From NCBI GenBank assembly GCA_023213395.1, contig CM041465.1:209753741-209817740 (forward strand): a stretch of 64,000 nt of DNA, given 5' to 3'. How positions within the stretch are numbered: the stretch's first letter is position 1; each line of letters opens with the position of its first letter. This document shows positions 46,075 to 57,619 of the stretch, in pieces. A program made the position numbers and the translations under genes. The DNA is from Cycas panzhihuaensis. Lineage: Eukaryota > Cycadophyta. The notes beneath the pieces were generated by a model, which saw only the letters and a program-made list of their open reading frames with translations, was not told the origin of the DNA and did no database searches.

Positions 46075-48435
46075 TCAGACCCCTAGACCATCTCTAAATT
46101 TTATAAATTTTTCTCTACTAAGAAGCTTGGTAAAGATATCTGTTGTCTGCTCCTCTGTTGGTCTATACTGAAGGTTGATCTCACTACTTTGCATATGTTC
46201 TCTGATGAAGTGATGATGAACCTCAATATGTTTGGTCCTTGCATGAAATATAGGATTCTTGGCCAACTTAAGCACACTTTGATTGTCATAATAAATCCTG
46301 GTGGGGTGATCCTGCTCAAGTCTAAGCTCTCCAAGAATCCGTCATAGCTAGATAGCTTCACAAGCTGCATTGACTATAGCTTTATATTTTGCTTTGATGG
46401 AGGACAAAGCAACATTGGGTTGCCTCTTGCAACTCCATGAAATAACTACTGAATCAAGGGTAAAACAGTAACCTGAGGTTGATCTCTTACTATCCAGGCA
46501 ACTTGCCCAATTCAAAATATGAGAACTCTTCCAGAGTGAAGTTCTCATTATGTGCATACTTAAGGCCATACTGCAATGTGCCTTTGATGCATTTAAGTAT
46601 GCATTTAGCTGCATTCTAATACTTCTAATTGGGTTGAGACATGGATCTAGAGTAAATCCCAACTGCAAATAAGATATCAGGGTGAGTGTTGGTGAGATAA
46701 ATGAGACTCCCAATCAACTATCGATAACGAGTGGGATCTGCAGGTTGAGCTTCCTCATTGAGAGTAAGATTTGTGCCATTCTTCATGGGTGTAGGCATTG
46801 ATTTGCAGTCGTACATCCTAAACCGCTATAAAATGTCCCAAGAATATTTTGCTTGGGAGATGAAGATATAGCCTAACTATTGTCATACCTCAAGGCCTAA
46901 GAAATAATAGAGAAGTCTAAGGTCTATCATCTCGAATCTCCTCTTTAAGTCATTTTAGAGAATCTGTATCATCTTAGTGTCATTGCCAATGATCACTAAG
47001 TCATCTATATACAAGACAATAAAAATGGCATGGTCTATCTCAATTATGATGTACAAGTTAGGATCTAAAATAGATCGATGAAACCCAGGTCTCAAAAAGT
47101 AATAATCAATCTTTGGGTACCGTGCTCTTGGAGCTTGTTTCAAGCCATACAATGCCTTTTTTAGGTGACAAACTAAATGCTCCTTACTTTGTACCTTATA
47201 ACTAGGAGGTTGCTCCAAGTATACATCCTCTTGGAAATTTCCATTGAGAAAGGCATTCTTCACGTCCATCTGAAAAACTAGCCATTTGCATTGAGCTACT
47301 AAGGGCAAGATGAGTCTGATGGTATTCATGTTAGTCATTGGTGTAAAAGTCTCCTCATAATCTATGCCTTCTTTTTGTTTGAATCCTTTTGTAACAAGGT
47401 AAGTCTTCTGGCGCTTAAGTGTACCATCAGAATGGAAGTTGGTCTTATAGACCCATTTGTAGCTGATTTCTTATTTGTGTTTAGGCAATTCGACCAAATC
47501 CCAAGTTCTATTATTTTTAATAGAATGGATTTCTTCATCCATGATAGCCTTCCAACGTTCATTTTTAGAAGCCTTCTCAAAGGTGAAAGGCTCATTAACA
47601 TATAACACTTCAACCATAAGTGCAAAATTAATTTGCTGCCTGTATCTTGATGGACATTTTCCTTTAATAATATGGTCATCCTACATAGTTTGAGTATACC
47701 ATTTAGGTAATTTTTTGATTGATGTGACTTGAACCTCAAGATCTTCTAGTCTAAGTGGTTGATCAACAGAAGGTGTGCTAGGTTCAAGTGGAGCTGATTA
47801 TGTGGTTGGTCTAATAGGCATAGATGATGTACATGGAGTTGAAGATTGAGAGGGAAGGAAAGCCTCAACAATCTGTTTGCCTTTGTCCATGGGGGGTTGG
47901 ATGGATGTTGTATCCAACTCCTTATTATCTTCTTTAGCAAAGATTACATCTCTTAAGAGATGCATTTTCTTTTCAATAGGATCATACAACTTGTAGGCTT
48001 TGCTATGAATGGCATAACCTACAAAGATGAACTTTAGACTATGCTTGTCTAATTTAGTTCTTGTTGATCGAGGATGTGTATATAAGTGGTACACCCAAAA
48101 ATCCCAAATGGTTGATAGTTGGCTTTTGCCAGACCATGCCTCCTCTGGTGTGATGTTGGTGAGTGTTGTTGTTGGACTTCGATTTACCACATAGGCAGTT
48201 GTGTGGAATGCCTCTGCCCAGTAAGCTCAAGTAAGTCCCTTTGCATGCATCATTGCTTTGGCCTTATTGGCCAAAGTTCTATTCATTCTTTCAGAGACTC
48301 CATTTTGTTAAGGAGTATGAGGAATAGTAAGTTGTCTCCAAATTCCATTGTCCTTACAGAATTGGGTGAATTCATTTGAAGTAAATTCACCTCCATTATC
48401 TACCCTTAGTATTTTGATGGTTTGGTCAAACTCGT
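46075..48435 (-). pseudogene. pol: Copia 3 pol, downstream part (integrase core to RNase H)
   Basis: Integrase resumes after the insertion with ILRVDNGGEFTSNEF (second catalytic Asp intact, about 48415-48370) and GVSERMNRTLANKA (catalytic Glu, about 48290-48250). FIFVGYAIHSKAYKLYDP (about 48030) ends it. Reverse transcriptase has MDVKNAFLNGNFQEDVYLEQ (47275-47215), KKALYGLKQAPRA and an intact LYIDDLV catalytic box (about 47000). RNase H includes GYCFTLDSVVISWSCKRQP (about 46470-46410) and the terminal EEQTTDIFTKLLSREKF. The order and several long open stretches (127 and 130 codons) mark it as better preserved than most elements here, but it is broken by stops and frameshifts. Confidence 0.9.
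48431..48435. repeat. Target site duplication of chromovirus C, left copy (CTCGT)
   Basis: Identical to 60229-60233; both lie inside the copia 3 integrase reading. Confidence 0.92.
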
Positions 48436-48752
48436 TGTTACATAACTTATCTGGCTAAGTTTTGTAAACCACTATAGAACTTTGTGCATGTGCCATCTAG
48501 TGGGCTAATAGTATGCATGGGCGCTGTCATCCAATAGAATGTAAGGCTGCTTAGGCCACCAATAGGATTACATGTATAAGACCCTATTTTGTCTATATAA
48601 GGGTCATAAATTGTAAATGATGGTTATCTTGATAGAATATTTTTATAAAGATTGTACTGCGATTGTCAAATTTTCTGCTATCTCAAGAGTATTGTACTGC
48701 AATTATCAAATTCTCTGCTATCTCAAGAGTATTAGTGAGAAGAAATGTCCCA
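48436..48752 (+). repeat. Chromovirus C 5' LTR (shortened)
   Basis: TGTTACATAAC...AATGTCCCA, 317 bp against 373 bp for the three other LTR copies. About 96 bp present in the others is missing, and a 40-bp segment (48651-48690) is repeated in tandem (48691-48730), which accounts for the net 56-bp difference. A TATATAAGGG box lies near 48594. Confidence 0.9.
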
Positions 48753-48755
48753 AGT

Positions 48756-48767
48756 GATATCAGAGCT
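48756..48767 (+). promoter_or_regulatory. Chromovirus C primer-binding site
   Basis: TGATATCAGAGC, one base from the initiator-Met primer consensus, three bases after the LTR. The inverted internal copies read TGGTGTCAGAGC. Confidence 0.75.
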
Positions 48768-49906
48768 GCGTCGCGATCATGGGAAGCTACCCAAAAGTCC
48801 AGAAATTTTTTTTCTTTATCCATTAGATTGAGTACTCTCTCTACCCTAGTAGAGATCGAGGAAATACCTTCGCTTAGTACTCTCTCCATGGAGATTGAGG
48901 AACAGTATTGGGACAATCCAAGAGTTGGGAGAAAGGGGGAATTCTTTCCCAGGTAACTCTAGTACTTTATCCCTTATCTTTCATCTAGTTTTAATTTCAT
49001 TCCTATTTTTTGATTCTAGCATTGAATTATATTTTAAGGGTAACATTGTTGGGCGGTTACTTTTTTCTCCCTCCCACCTCCTTTCCTGAGTATTGCAGGG
49101 ATCTGTTGCTCTGGCTAAGTGCATAGTGGCCCTCCTTCCCTTTGCATGAAGGATTGGAGTATTACTCCTGAGCCAAACCCTAGACAGAACTTAGCTACAG
49201 TAGTGCGCCTCCATATACCTTTGGGTATATAGGAAGGGCCCCACCTTCAAGTCCTAATCCTTTTCCAACATAGGCAACTATCGACCGCTAAAGTCTTGTA
49301 GTGCAGTGGTTAGCGGTTAGCGCCACAAAGCTACCTACCCCAAACTTATACAGTTTATTGGCATGACTATAAGACCAAGCGCATCTTGTCTAGTGGTTGG
49401 TAGGATACTTTAGTTAAGACTGTAAGCCACCTCACAATTTGAAAGAAAAAAAAAGGAAAAAAAAGAAAAAAAAAAAAGAAGAAAGAAAGAGAAAAAAATA
49501 AGAAGGGGAAAAAAAAAGCTCTACTTAATTCAGTAAAAAAATTTACCCTTACAAGTATATACCTCATTTTGATCAACACATCATACTGGTCAATTTGTGC
49601 TAGGTTGGTATATACTGTAAATTTTTATAATTTTTAGTACCTAGTCCCTGGTGGGCCCCACCCCGCCCCTTACACTTCACATGCCCCATCGAACAAGCTT
49701 TTCGCACTGTTAAAAGAATGTGATATCTTGTTTATGTAACTTTCTTTGGGGTCAATAGGCTATAGACACCCCACGATCTCCCTATTCACCCCCCTCTCTT
49801 TCCCTTAACAACTCCCTTTTTCTTACATCCCATTCTTTCTTGATCTTTCCCACTTCATCCATTCCCCTTCTTTCTAATTATTCCCACCTCTTTACGCCCT
49901 TTCTCC
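48768..49906 (+). other. Chromovirus C leader, with tRNA-like motifs and A-rich tract
   Basis: The 1.1 kb leader has no coding function I can see. At 49294-49312 (TAGTGCAGTGGTTAGCGGT) and 49389-49410 (GTCTAGTGG...AGGATAC) are two motifs resembling the 5' arm and A box of tRNA genes. A purine tract of mostly A follows (49440-49517). All are conserved in the inverted copies at 51060-52328 and 54795-56062. Frames at 48663-48956 and 48895-49089, and their relatives in the inverted copies, are chance frames in this leader. Confidence 0.6.
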
Positions 49907-51045
49907 ATAGATCCTCAAAGCAATAGTGACAAAATCTCGATACTCGAGACCAAAGTCAACATAATTAATAATAAAATAGAGGATCTTGGCCACATACGCG
50001 AGGAGGTTAAAATCAAAGTAGCTACCATGCGCGCATAATTTAGCTTAAAATTGTAAAACCTAGCATCTCATGATGATGTCCAAGATGTAATTAAGAGGTT
50101 GAACAACTTCTCTTCTCCACCACCAGTTAGCCCCGCATAGCAACAAATCCTGCCTCTGCCTCCACGCTAGCAACAACCATTCCATCATAAGATCAACATA
50201 CCCACATTTGATCCAGATATCAATAGGGACAGTGCACGAAGTTGGATTAGCAAAGTAGAGTCTTATTTTACACTCAACCCAATGTCAGTGAATGAGCAAC
50301 TTACATTTGCTTCCATTCACTTAGATAGGAAGGCACATCATTGGTTCCGATGGTGGAAATGGGAGTACCCCTCCAGCCAGTCTTGGGTGCACTTCTCTAC
50401 CTATTTTTTCAAACGGTATAAAGACACTTTGAGTCAATATTTTTTTATATAGCTAACACATTTGAAGTAAGTCTCCTCTGTCGAAGTTTACACATATGAG
50501 TTCCAATCTTTATGTAATCAGGTTGATCAATAACTTGATAAATAGATAAAGATAGATACGTACGTGTCTAGACTTAAAGAACATATCCAAATGCACTTGA
50601 AAATAGTCTCCCTATCTACTCTAAAGGATGTAATTAATGTAGCTAAAGTAGTAGAAGTAGAATTTGCTACAGAAAGACCTCCTCCATTCTGACGAGACTC
50701 CATGTGGTTTTTACGATCCTAACAAGCTGATACGACTTGGTCCCACAGACCATGATCACACCCATGACCAGAAGACACCCCAACTACATCTCTCGAGCAG
50801 CGTATTGAGGAATCATCGTCGAAGTCCATTCACATCACTCCTACAGAGGCACAACATCGTCAGGAAGCCAGTCTATGTATGCAATGTTTTGAAAAATGGA
50901 CCACTGGTCACAATAGAATCTGCAAACCTATGAAGATGGTCTTCATAATTGACCCAGACTTACCCTCGGATGATGACCTTGAGACTGAGCATGAATATAA
51001 TGATGAACCCTAAGACCACCCTGATGATGAGTTACCCCCAAGACC
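49907..51045 (+). pseudogene. gag: Chromovirus C gag remnant
   Basis: Gag forms the particle and packages RNA. The expected start codon is ATA at 49907-49909; the inverted partial copies keep ATG (MAPQSNS...). A coiled-coil-like opening (SNSDKISILETKVNIINNK) leads to the retrotransposon gag core (about 50210-50470) with WISKVESYFTLNPMS, FASIHLDRKAHHWFRWWKWE and STYFFKRY. The zinc knuckle CMQCFEKWTTGHNRIC (about 50878-50925) keeps C, C, H and C. An acidic tail (PDLPSDDDLETEHEY) follows and stops where the orientation flips near 51050. Stops occur in the second half. Confidence 0.85.
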
Positions 51046-51365
51046 ACCCTGGTAATGAGTTCTATTTTATTATGAATTCCATTGACTTCGGTCTTGAGTG
51101 TCAAGATTTTGTTACTATTACTTTGAGGAGCCATGGATAAAGGGCATAAAGAGATGGGAATAAGTAGAAAGAAGGCGAATGGACAAAGTGGGAAAGATCA
51201 AGAAAGAACGAGATGTAAGAAAAAGGGAGTTGTTAAGGGAAAGAGAGGGGGGTGAATAGGGAGATTGTGGGATGTCTATAACCTGTTGACCCCTTAGAAA
51301 GTTACATAAATAAGATATCAAGTTCTTTCAACAGTGCAACAAGCTTGTTCGAATGGGGCATGTGA

Positions 51366-51392
51366 AGTGTAAGGGGGGGGGGGGGGGGGGTG
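51366..51392. repeat. Poly-G run in inverted leader 1
   Basis: About 18-20 consecutive G. The equivalent run in block 2 (55115-55136) is interrupted by A, and the plus-strand leader has a C/G mix (near 49660). Confidence 0.9.
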
Positions 51393-51534
51393 GTGGGGCC
51401 CACTGGTTACTAGGTACTAAAAATTGTGAAAATTTACATTATATACCAACCTAGTACAAATTGACCAGTACGATGTGCTGATCAAAATGAGGTATATACT
51501 TGTAAGGATAAATTTTCTCACTAAATTAAGTGGA

Positions 51535-51642
51535 TTTTTTTTTCCTTTTCTTTTTTTTCCTTTTTTTTTCTCTTTCTTTTTCTTTCTTTTGTTTCGTTTC
51601 TTTTTTTCCTTTTTTTTTTTTTTTTTCTTTCTTTTTTTTCAA
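51535..51642. repeat. Poly-pyrimidine tract in inverted leader 1
   Basis: A long T-rich tract with scattered C, the reverse complement of the A-rich leader tract at 49440-49517. The 79-codon frame at 51475-51714 is an artefact of it. Confidence 0.9.
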
Positions 51643-52328
51643 ATTGTAAGGTGGCTTACAGTCTTAACTAAAGTACCCTACCAACCACTAGACAAGGTGT
51701 GCTTGGTCTTATAGGCCTGCCAATAAACTGTAAAAGTTCGGGGCAAGTAGCTCTGTGGTGCTAACTGCTAACCACTGCACTACAAGACTTCAGTGGTCGA
51801 TAGTTGCCTATGCTGGAAAATGATTGGGACCTGAAGGTGGGGTCCTTCCTATATACCCGAAGGTACATGGAGGTGCACTACTGTAGCCAAGTTCTGTCTA
51901 GGGCTTAGCTCATGAGTGATATTCCAATCCTTTAGGCAAAGGGCAGGAGGGCCACTATGCACTTAGCCAGAATGACAGATCCCTCAGATACCTAGGAAAG
52001 GAGGTAGGAGGGAGAAAAAAGTAACCACCCAACGATGTTACCCTTAAGATATAATTCAATGCCAGAATCAAAAAATAGAAATGAAATTAAAACTAGATGA
52101 AAGACAAGGGATAAAGTACTAGAGTTACCTGGGAAAGAATTCCCCCTTTCTCCCAACTCTTGGACTGTCTTGATACCGTTCCTCAATCTCCGTGGAGAGA
52201 GTACTAAGCGAAGGTCTTTCCTCGATCTCTACTAGGGTAGAGAGAGTTCTTGATTTAATAGGAAAAGAAAAAAAAATTCTAGACTTTTGGGCAGCCTCTG
52301 ACGATCGCGACACAGCTCTGACACCACT

Positions 52329-52701
52329 TGGGACGTTTCTTCTTGCCAATACTCTTAAGATAATAGAGAATTTGACAATCGTAGCAACATCTTTTTATCC
52401 AATAGAGTAAACAAGCTAACCAAGAGTTTATAGGAACACCAGAGCACTAAATGATCACCAAAAGATAGAAAGTACTGCAACATAATCTTTATAAAAATGT
52501 TCTATCAAGATAACCATCATTTACAATTTATGACCCTTATATAGACAAAATAGAGTCTTATACATGTAATCCTATTAGTGGCCTAAGCGGCCTTACATTC
52601 TATTAGACAGCAGTGCCTATGCATACTATTGGCCTGCTAGACGGCACATGCACAAAGTTCCTTAGTGGTTTACATAACTTAGATGGATAAGTTATGTAAC
52701 A
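52329..52701 (-). repeat. Internal inverted LTR, copy 1
   Basis: 373 bp, minus-strand TGTTACATAAC...ACGTCCCA. The polypurine tract CTTAGGGGAGGGAACT precedes it (minus strand) and TGGTGTCAGAGC follows it. Confidence 0.92.
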
Positions 52702-52719
52702 AGTTCCCTCCCCTAAGAT

Positions 52720-53870
52720 GCCGAGTCCTCAAGGCAGGTGAGATGCGGGCGCTTTTTGACAAACTCATCAGACTCCCAAGTTGCTTCGTTGGAGGTGCAG
52801 CCTATCCACTGTATCAAATATTTTGAATGGACCGATTCTAGATACATTATTGTCTGGTAGCTAGTATACGTTCTAGAGGTACATACAAGGTTTGCTCTTC
52901 CTCCAAAATTAGAAGGGATGTCTAGGGAGTATGGGTTTTACTTAGACACTTCCGAAGACAGGAGACATGGAAAACATTATGGATGTTTATGGTGGGGGGA
53001 AGGTCGAGAGCATATGCAACTTCACCAATATGTTTAAGGACTTTATAGGGGCCATAATATTGAGGGATAAGTTTGTGATTCTTATGATGGTAAAGGGATT
53101 GTTGCTTATAAGGTTGGAGACGAAGAAATACCAGATCCCCAATATTGAAGGAGTGATCATAGTGGTGGTGGTCTACTAATTATTTCATTCGATTTTGGGC
53201 CATGGATAGGTTTTGTTTAAGGGTATGGAGAATTTGGTCCATATGCTGTAATTTTTGTTGCATTACTGCCATACAGAGGTTGGTAGCTAAGGTGTGGTGG
53301 GACAGAGGGGGATACCCATAGAGAGCCAAAAATGGGGACATTCCAATGGCTAAATGGTGTGAGGAGTTGTAACAATACTCAGCTAGAGCTAGCCAGGATA
53401 TCCATTTAGATTGGTGGTCAGATGTAAAGCAATGTAAGTAGGTCTCTAGAGTTTTATTAAGGACCTCAGATTGGCCATCAGTCTGTGGATGGTATGCAAA
53501 ACTCATATTGAATGATGTACCTGATGTGTAGAATAACTCTTGCCAAAAGGAGCTAGTAAATTTTGGGTCGCGATCGCATACAATAGTGGATGGAAAACCA
53601 TGCAAACGAAATATTATCTGGATGTAGATGTCAGCGATGCATGGGGCTTTATAGGTTTATGGATGGGCAAGAAGTGGGCATATTTTATTAACCGATCTAT
53701 GACTGTTAAAATTGAGTCAGATCCAGCAGATGGTGGTAGGTTCGTTATAAAGTCCATGGCAATATCTTGCCATTTACCTTGTGGGATGTGCAATGGTTGA
53801 AGGAGGCCCGGTTGGGGTTTTGTATTAGCATTGTTACGTTGGCATATATCACATTCTGAGATAAAGGTAA
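52720..53870 (-). pseudogene. pol: Integrase and chromodomain tail in inverted block 1
   Basis: The minus-strand reading starts ISECDICQRNN (end of the HHCC zinc-binding motif, about 53850), then HIPQGKWQDIAMDF with the first catalytic Asp. An open 141-codon stretch (53605-53180) follows: FPSTIVCDRDPKFTSSFWQE (second Asp), AYHPQTDGQSEVLN (Glu) and LALAEYCYNSS. It is the best-preserved integrase in the window. The tail continues to a chromodomain-like region near 52760-52860. Integrase would insert the cDNA and the chromodomain would steer it to chromatin. It begins abruptly at the orientation flip, so no full protein is possible. Confidence 0.85.
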
Positions 53871-53884
53871 GGATAAACTGTCGA

Positions 53885-54041
53885 TAGAATCTGATAGTCC
53901 TTCAAATCCTAGCTGAGAATAAACTATATGCTAAGCTTTCCAAATGTGAATTTGGGAAATCTGAATTTCAATACCTTGGGCATATTATATCCTTCATAGG
54001 GTTCTGTGGATCCCGATAAAATCTCTGTCATCACTAATTGG
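53885..54041 (+). pseudogene. Reverse transcriptase end, unit 1 (truncated)
   Basis: Plus-strand LAENKLYAKLSKCEFGKSEF then YLGHII is the thumb-side end of Ty3/gypsy reverse transcriptase. After DKISVITNW-type residues it jumps at about 54042 into gag sequence (ASIHLDGKAH), which marks the joint of the tandem duplication. Confidence 0.85.
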
Positions 54042-54795
54042 CCAACATTTGCTTCCATTCACTTAGATGGGAAGGCACATAATCGGTTCCGATGGTAGAA
54101 ACGAGAGTACCCCTCCAGCTAGTCTTGGGCGCACTTATCTACCTATCTTTTCGAGTAGTATGAAGACATTTGGAGTCAATCTTTTTTTACACAGCTAACA
54201 CATTTGAAGTAAGTCTCCTCTGTCAAAGTTTATATAGACAAGTTCTAATCTTTACGTAATCGAGTTGATCAGCAACTTGATAAATAAATAGAGATAGATA
54301 CGTATGTGTCTAGACTTAAAGAACGTATCCAAATGCGCTTGAAGACAGTCTCCTTATCCACTCTAAAGGATGCAATTAATATGGCTAAAGCAGTAGAAGT
54401 AGAATTTGATGTAGAAAGACCTCCTCCATTCTGATGAGACTCCACATGGTTTTCACGATCCTGACAAACTAATACGGCCTGGTCCCGAAGACCATGATCA
54501 CGCCCACGACCAGAGGACACCCCAACTACATCTCTCGAGCAACGCACTGAGGAATCATCATCGAAGTCCATTCACATCACTCCTACAGAGACACAATGTC
54601 GTCGGGAAGCCGGTCTATGTATGCAATATTATGAAAAATAGACCACTGGTCATAATAGAATCTGCAAACCTAGGAAGATGGTCTTCATAATTGACCCAGA
54701 CTTACCCTTGGATGATGACCTTGAGACTGAGTATAAATATAATGATGAACCCCAAGACCACCCTGCTGATGAGTTACCCCCAAGACCACCTTGCT
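54042..54795 (+). pseudogene. gag: Gag fragment, unit 2
   Basis: Starts mid-core (TFASIHLDGKAHNRFRW) and follows 50300-51045 closely, through a knuckle CMQY.. (one Cys changed to Tyr; about 54616-54665) to the acidic tail. It again ends where the orientation flips. The 100-codon minus-strand frame at 54269-54571 is a shadow. Confidence 0.8.
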
Positions 54796-55114
54796 GATGA
54801 GTTCTATTTTATTATGAATTCTGTTAACTTCGGTCTCGAGTGTCAAGATTTTATCACTATTACTTTGAGGAGCCATGGAGAAAGGGTGTAAAGAGGCAGG
54901 AATAAGTAAAAAGAAGGGGAATGGATGAAGTGGGAAAGATCAAGAAAGAACGGGACATAAGAAAAAGGGAGTTGTTAAGGGAAAGAGAGAGGGGTGAATA
55001 GGGAGATTGTGGGGTGTTTATAGCCTATTGACCCCAAAGAAAGTTACATAAACAAGATATCAAGTTCTTTTAATAGTGTGAAAAGCTTGTTTGAATGGGG
55101 CATGTGTAGTGTAA

Positions 55115-55375
55115 GGGGGGAGGGGGGGGGGGGGGTGGTGGGGTCTACCGGTGACTAGGTACTAAAAATTATGAAAATTTATAGTATATACCAACTTAGT
55201 GCAAATTGACCAGTATAATGTGCTGATCAAAATGAGGTATATACCTGTAAGGATAAATTTCCTCACTGAATTAAGTGGAGTTTTTTTTTTTCACTTTTTC
55301 TTTTCTTTTCTTTCTCTTTCTTTTTCTTTTCTTTTTTTCCTTTCTTTTTTTTTTTTCCTCTTTTTTTTTTTTTCA
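55115..55375. repeat. Poly-G and poly-pyrimidine tracts in inverted leader 2
   Basis: G-run at 55115-55136 and T/C tract at 55278-55375, matching those of block 1. The 68-codon frame at 55199-55405 is an artefact. Confidence 0.9.
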
Positions 55376-56062
55376 AATTATGAGGTGGCTTACAGTCTTA
55401 ACTAAAGTGTCATACCAACCACTAGACAAGGTGTGCTCGGTCTTATAGGCCTTCCAATAAACAAAAGAAGTTTGGGGCAGGTAGCTTTGTGGTGCTAACC
55501 GCTAACCACTGTACTACAAGACTTCAGCGGTCGATAGTGACCTATGCTAGAAAAGGATTGGGACCTGAAGGTGGAGTCCTTCCTATATACTCAAAGGTAC
55601 GTGGAGGTGCAATGTCGTAGCTAGGTTTTGTCTAGGGCTTGGCTCAGGAGTGATACTCCAATCCTTCATGCAAAGGGCATGAGGGGCACTATGCGCTTAG
55701 CCAGAAGGACAGATCTCTGAGAGACCTAGGAAAGGAGGTGGGAGGGAGAAAAACGTAATTAGCCAGCGATGTTACCCTTAAGATATAATTCAATAATAGA
55801 ATTAAAAAATAGGAATGAAATTAAAACTAGATGAAAGATAAGGGATAAAGTACTAGAGTTACTTGGGAAAGAATACCCTCTTTCTCCCAACTCTTAGACT
55901 ATCCCGATACCGTTCCTTAATCTCCATGTAGAGAGTACTAAGTGAAGGTCTTTCCTCAATCTCTACTAGGGTATAGAGAGTACTCGATCTGATAGGGAAA
56001 GAAAAAAAAATTCTGGACTTTTGGGAAGCCTCCTATGATCGCGAAGTAGCTCTGACACCACT

Positions 56063-56435
56063 TAGGACATTTCTTCTTGCCAATACTCTTGAGATAATAG
56101 AGAATTTGACAATCACAACAGCGTCTTCTTATCCAATAGAGCAAATAAGCTAACCAAGAGTTTACAGGAACACCAGAGTACTAAATGATCACCAAAAGAT
56201 AGAAAGTAGTACATCACAATCTTTATAAAAATGTTCTATCAAGATAACCATCATTTACAATTTATGACCCTTATATAGATAAAATATGGTCTTATACATG
56301 TAATCCTATTGGTGGCCTAAGTGGCCTTATATTCCATTGGACGGCAACGCCCATGCATACTATTGGCCTGCTAGATGGTACATGCACAAAGTTCCATAAT
56401 GGTTTACATAACTTAGCCAGATAAGTTATGTAACA
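56063..56435 (-). repeat. Internal inverted LTR, copy 2
   Basis: 373 bp, same ends as copy 1 apart from the last bases (TCCTA instead of TCCCA). Preceded on the minus strand by CTTAGAGGAGGGGACT. Confidence 0.92.
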
Positions 56436-56449
56436 AGTCCCCTCCTCTA

Positions 56450-57600
56450 AGATGCCAAGTCCTCGAGGCAGGTGAGATACAGGTGCTTTTTGATAAACTC
56501 GTGAGACTCCCAAGTTGCTTCATCAGAGGTGCAGCCTGTCCACTGTATCAAATATTCTGAAATGGACTGATTCTAGAGACGTTATTATCTGGTAGCAAGG
56601 ATACGTTCTGGAGGTACAGATAAGGTTTGCTCTTCATCCAAAATTGGAAGGATTATCTGGGGAGCATGGGTTTTGCTTAGACACTTTCGAAGATAGGAGA
56701 CATGAAAAATATTATAGATGTTTGTGGTGGTAGGAAGGTCAAGAGCATATGCAACTTCACCAATACGTTTAAGGACTTTATAGGGGCCATAATATCAAGG
56801 GCTAAGTTTGTGGTTCTTATGATGGCAAAGGGATTGTTACTTATAAGGTTGGAGACAAAGAAATACCAGATCCCCAATATTGAATGAGCGATCAAAGAGG
56901 TGGCAGTCTACTAATTGTTTCATTTGATTTTCGGCCATGGATAGGTTTTGTTTAAGGATATGGAGAATTGTGTCCATATGTTGTAATTTTTGTTGCACTG
57001 CTATCGTATGGAGGTTGGTAGCTAAGGTGTGGTGGGACGGAGGGGGATACCCATAGAGAGCCAAAAATGGGGACATTCCAATGGTTGAATGGTGTAGGGA
57101 GTTGTACCAATACTCAGCTAGAGCTAGCCATGATGTCTATTTAGACTGGTGGTCAGATGTAAATCAATGTAAGTAGGTCTCCAAAGTTTTATTAAGGACC
57201 TCAGATTGGCCATCAGTCTGTGGATGGTATGCAGAACTCATGTTGAATGATGCACCTGATTCACGAAATAACTCTTGCCAAAAGGAGCTAGTAAATTTTG
57301 GCTCACGATCGTATACAATGGTGGATAGAAAACTATGCAAATGAAATATTGTCTAGATGTAGATATCAGTGATGCGTAGGGCTTTATAGGTTGTGTGGAT
57401 GGGCAAGAAGTGGGCATATCTATGACTACTAAAATGGAGTCAGATCCAACAAATGGTGGTAGGCCCGTCATAAAATCCATGGCAATATCTTGCCATTTAC
57501 TTTGTGGGATGTGCAATGGTTGAAGGAGGCCCAGTTGGGGTTTTGTATAAGCTTTATTATGTTGGCATGTATCACATTCTGAGACAAAGGTAAGGATAAA
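56450..57600 (-). pseudogene. pol: Integrase and chromodomain tail in inverted block 2
   Basis: A duplicate of the block 1 integrase, with more damage. The minus-strand reading has HIPQSKWQDIAMDFMTGLPP (first Asp, about 57510-57460) and IVVI-like residues, then frameshifts, and a second open stretch (57076-56837) with MSPFLALYGYPPPSHH and LFDRSFNIGDLVFL. The chromodomain-side tail runs to the polypurine tract. Confidence 0.8.
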
Positions 57601-57619
57601 CCATCGATAGAATCTGATA

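Larger units (their letters stand above)
51050..53890 (-). mobile_element. Inverted block 1 inside chromovirus C
   Basis: Read on the minus strand: integrase tail and chromodomain (53870-52720), polypurine tract, a full 373-bp LTR (52701-52329), primer site, leader (52328-51135) and the first about 25 codons of gag (MAPQSNSNKILTLKTEV..., 51134 to about 51060). It then abuts the acidic tail of the plus-strand gag. At the other end the minus-strand integrase abuts the plus-strand reverse transcriptase end (about 53890). A complete LTR between an integrase and a leader is the arrangement of a one-LTR circle or tandem copy. Confidence 0.85.
54795..57615 (-). mobile_element. Inverted block 2 inside chromovirus C
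   Basis: Same order and joints as block 1: gag start (54876 to about 54800), leader, LTR (56435-56063), polypurine tract, chromodomain and integrase (about 56450-57600), then the flip to plus-strand reverse transcriptase. The sequence is highly similar to block 1 with scattered substitutions, so it is a duplicate that has since diverged. Confidence 0.85.

Noticed and set aside
48663-49089. Leader open frames of 97, 77 and 64 codons, with relatives near 52000-52400
   Set aside because: They recur only because the leader recurs; the frames are not conserved between copies and are interrupted at different places.
49285-49410. Functional tRNA genes
   Set aside because: Only A-box-like arms are visible; no anticodon stem, B box or acceptor pairing could be drawn.
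49367-49579. 70-codon Phe-rich minus-strand frame (also 51475-51714 and 55199-55405)
   Set aside because: Translation of the A-rich/T-rich leader tract.
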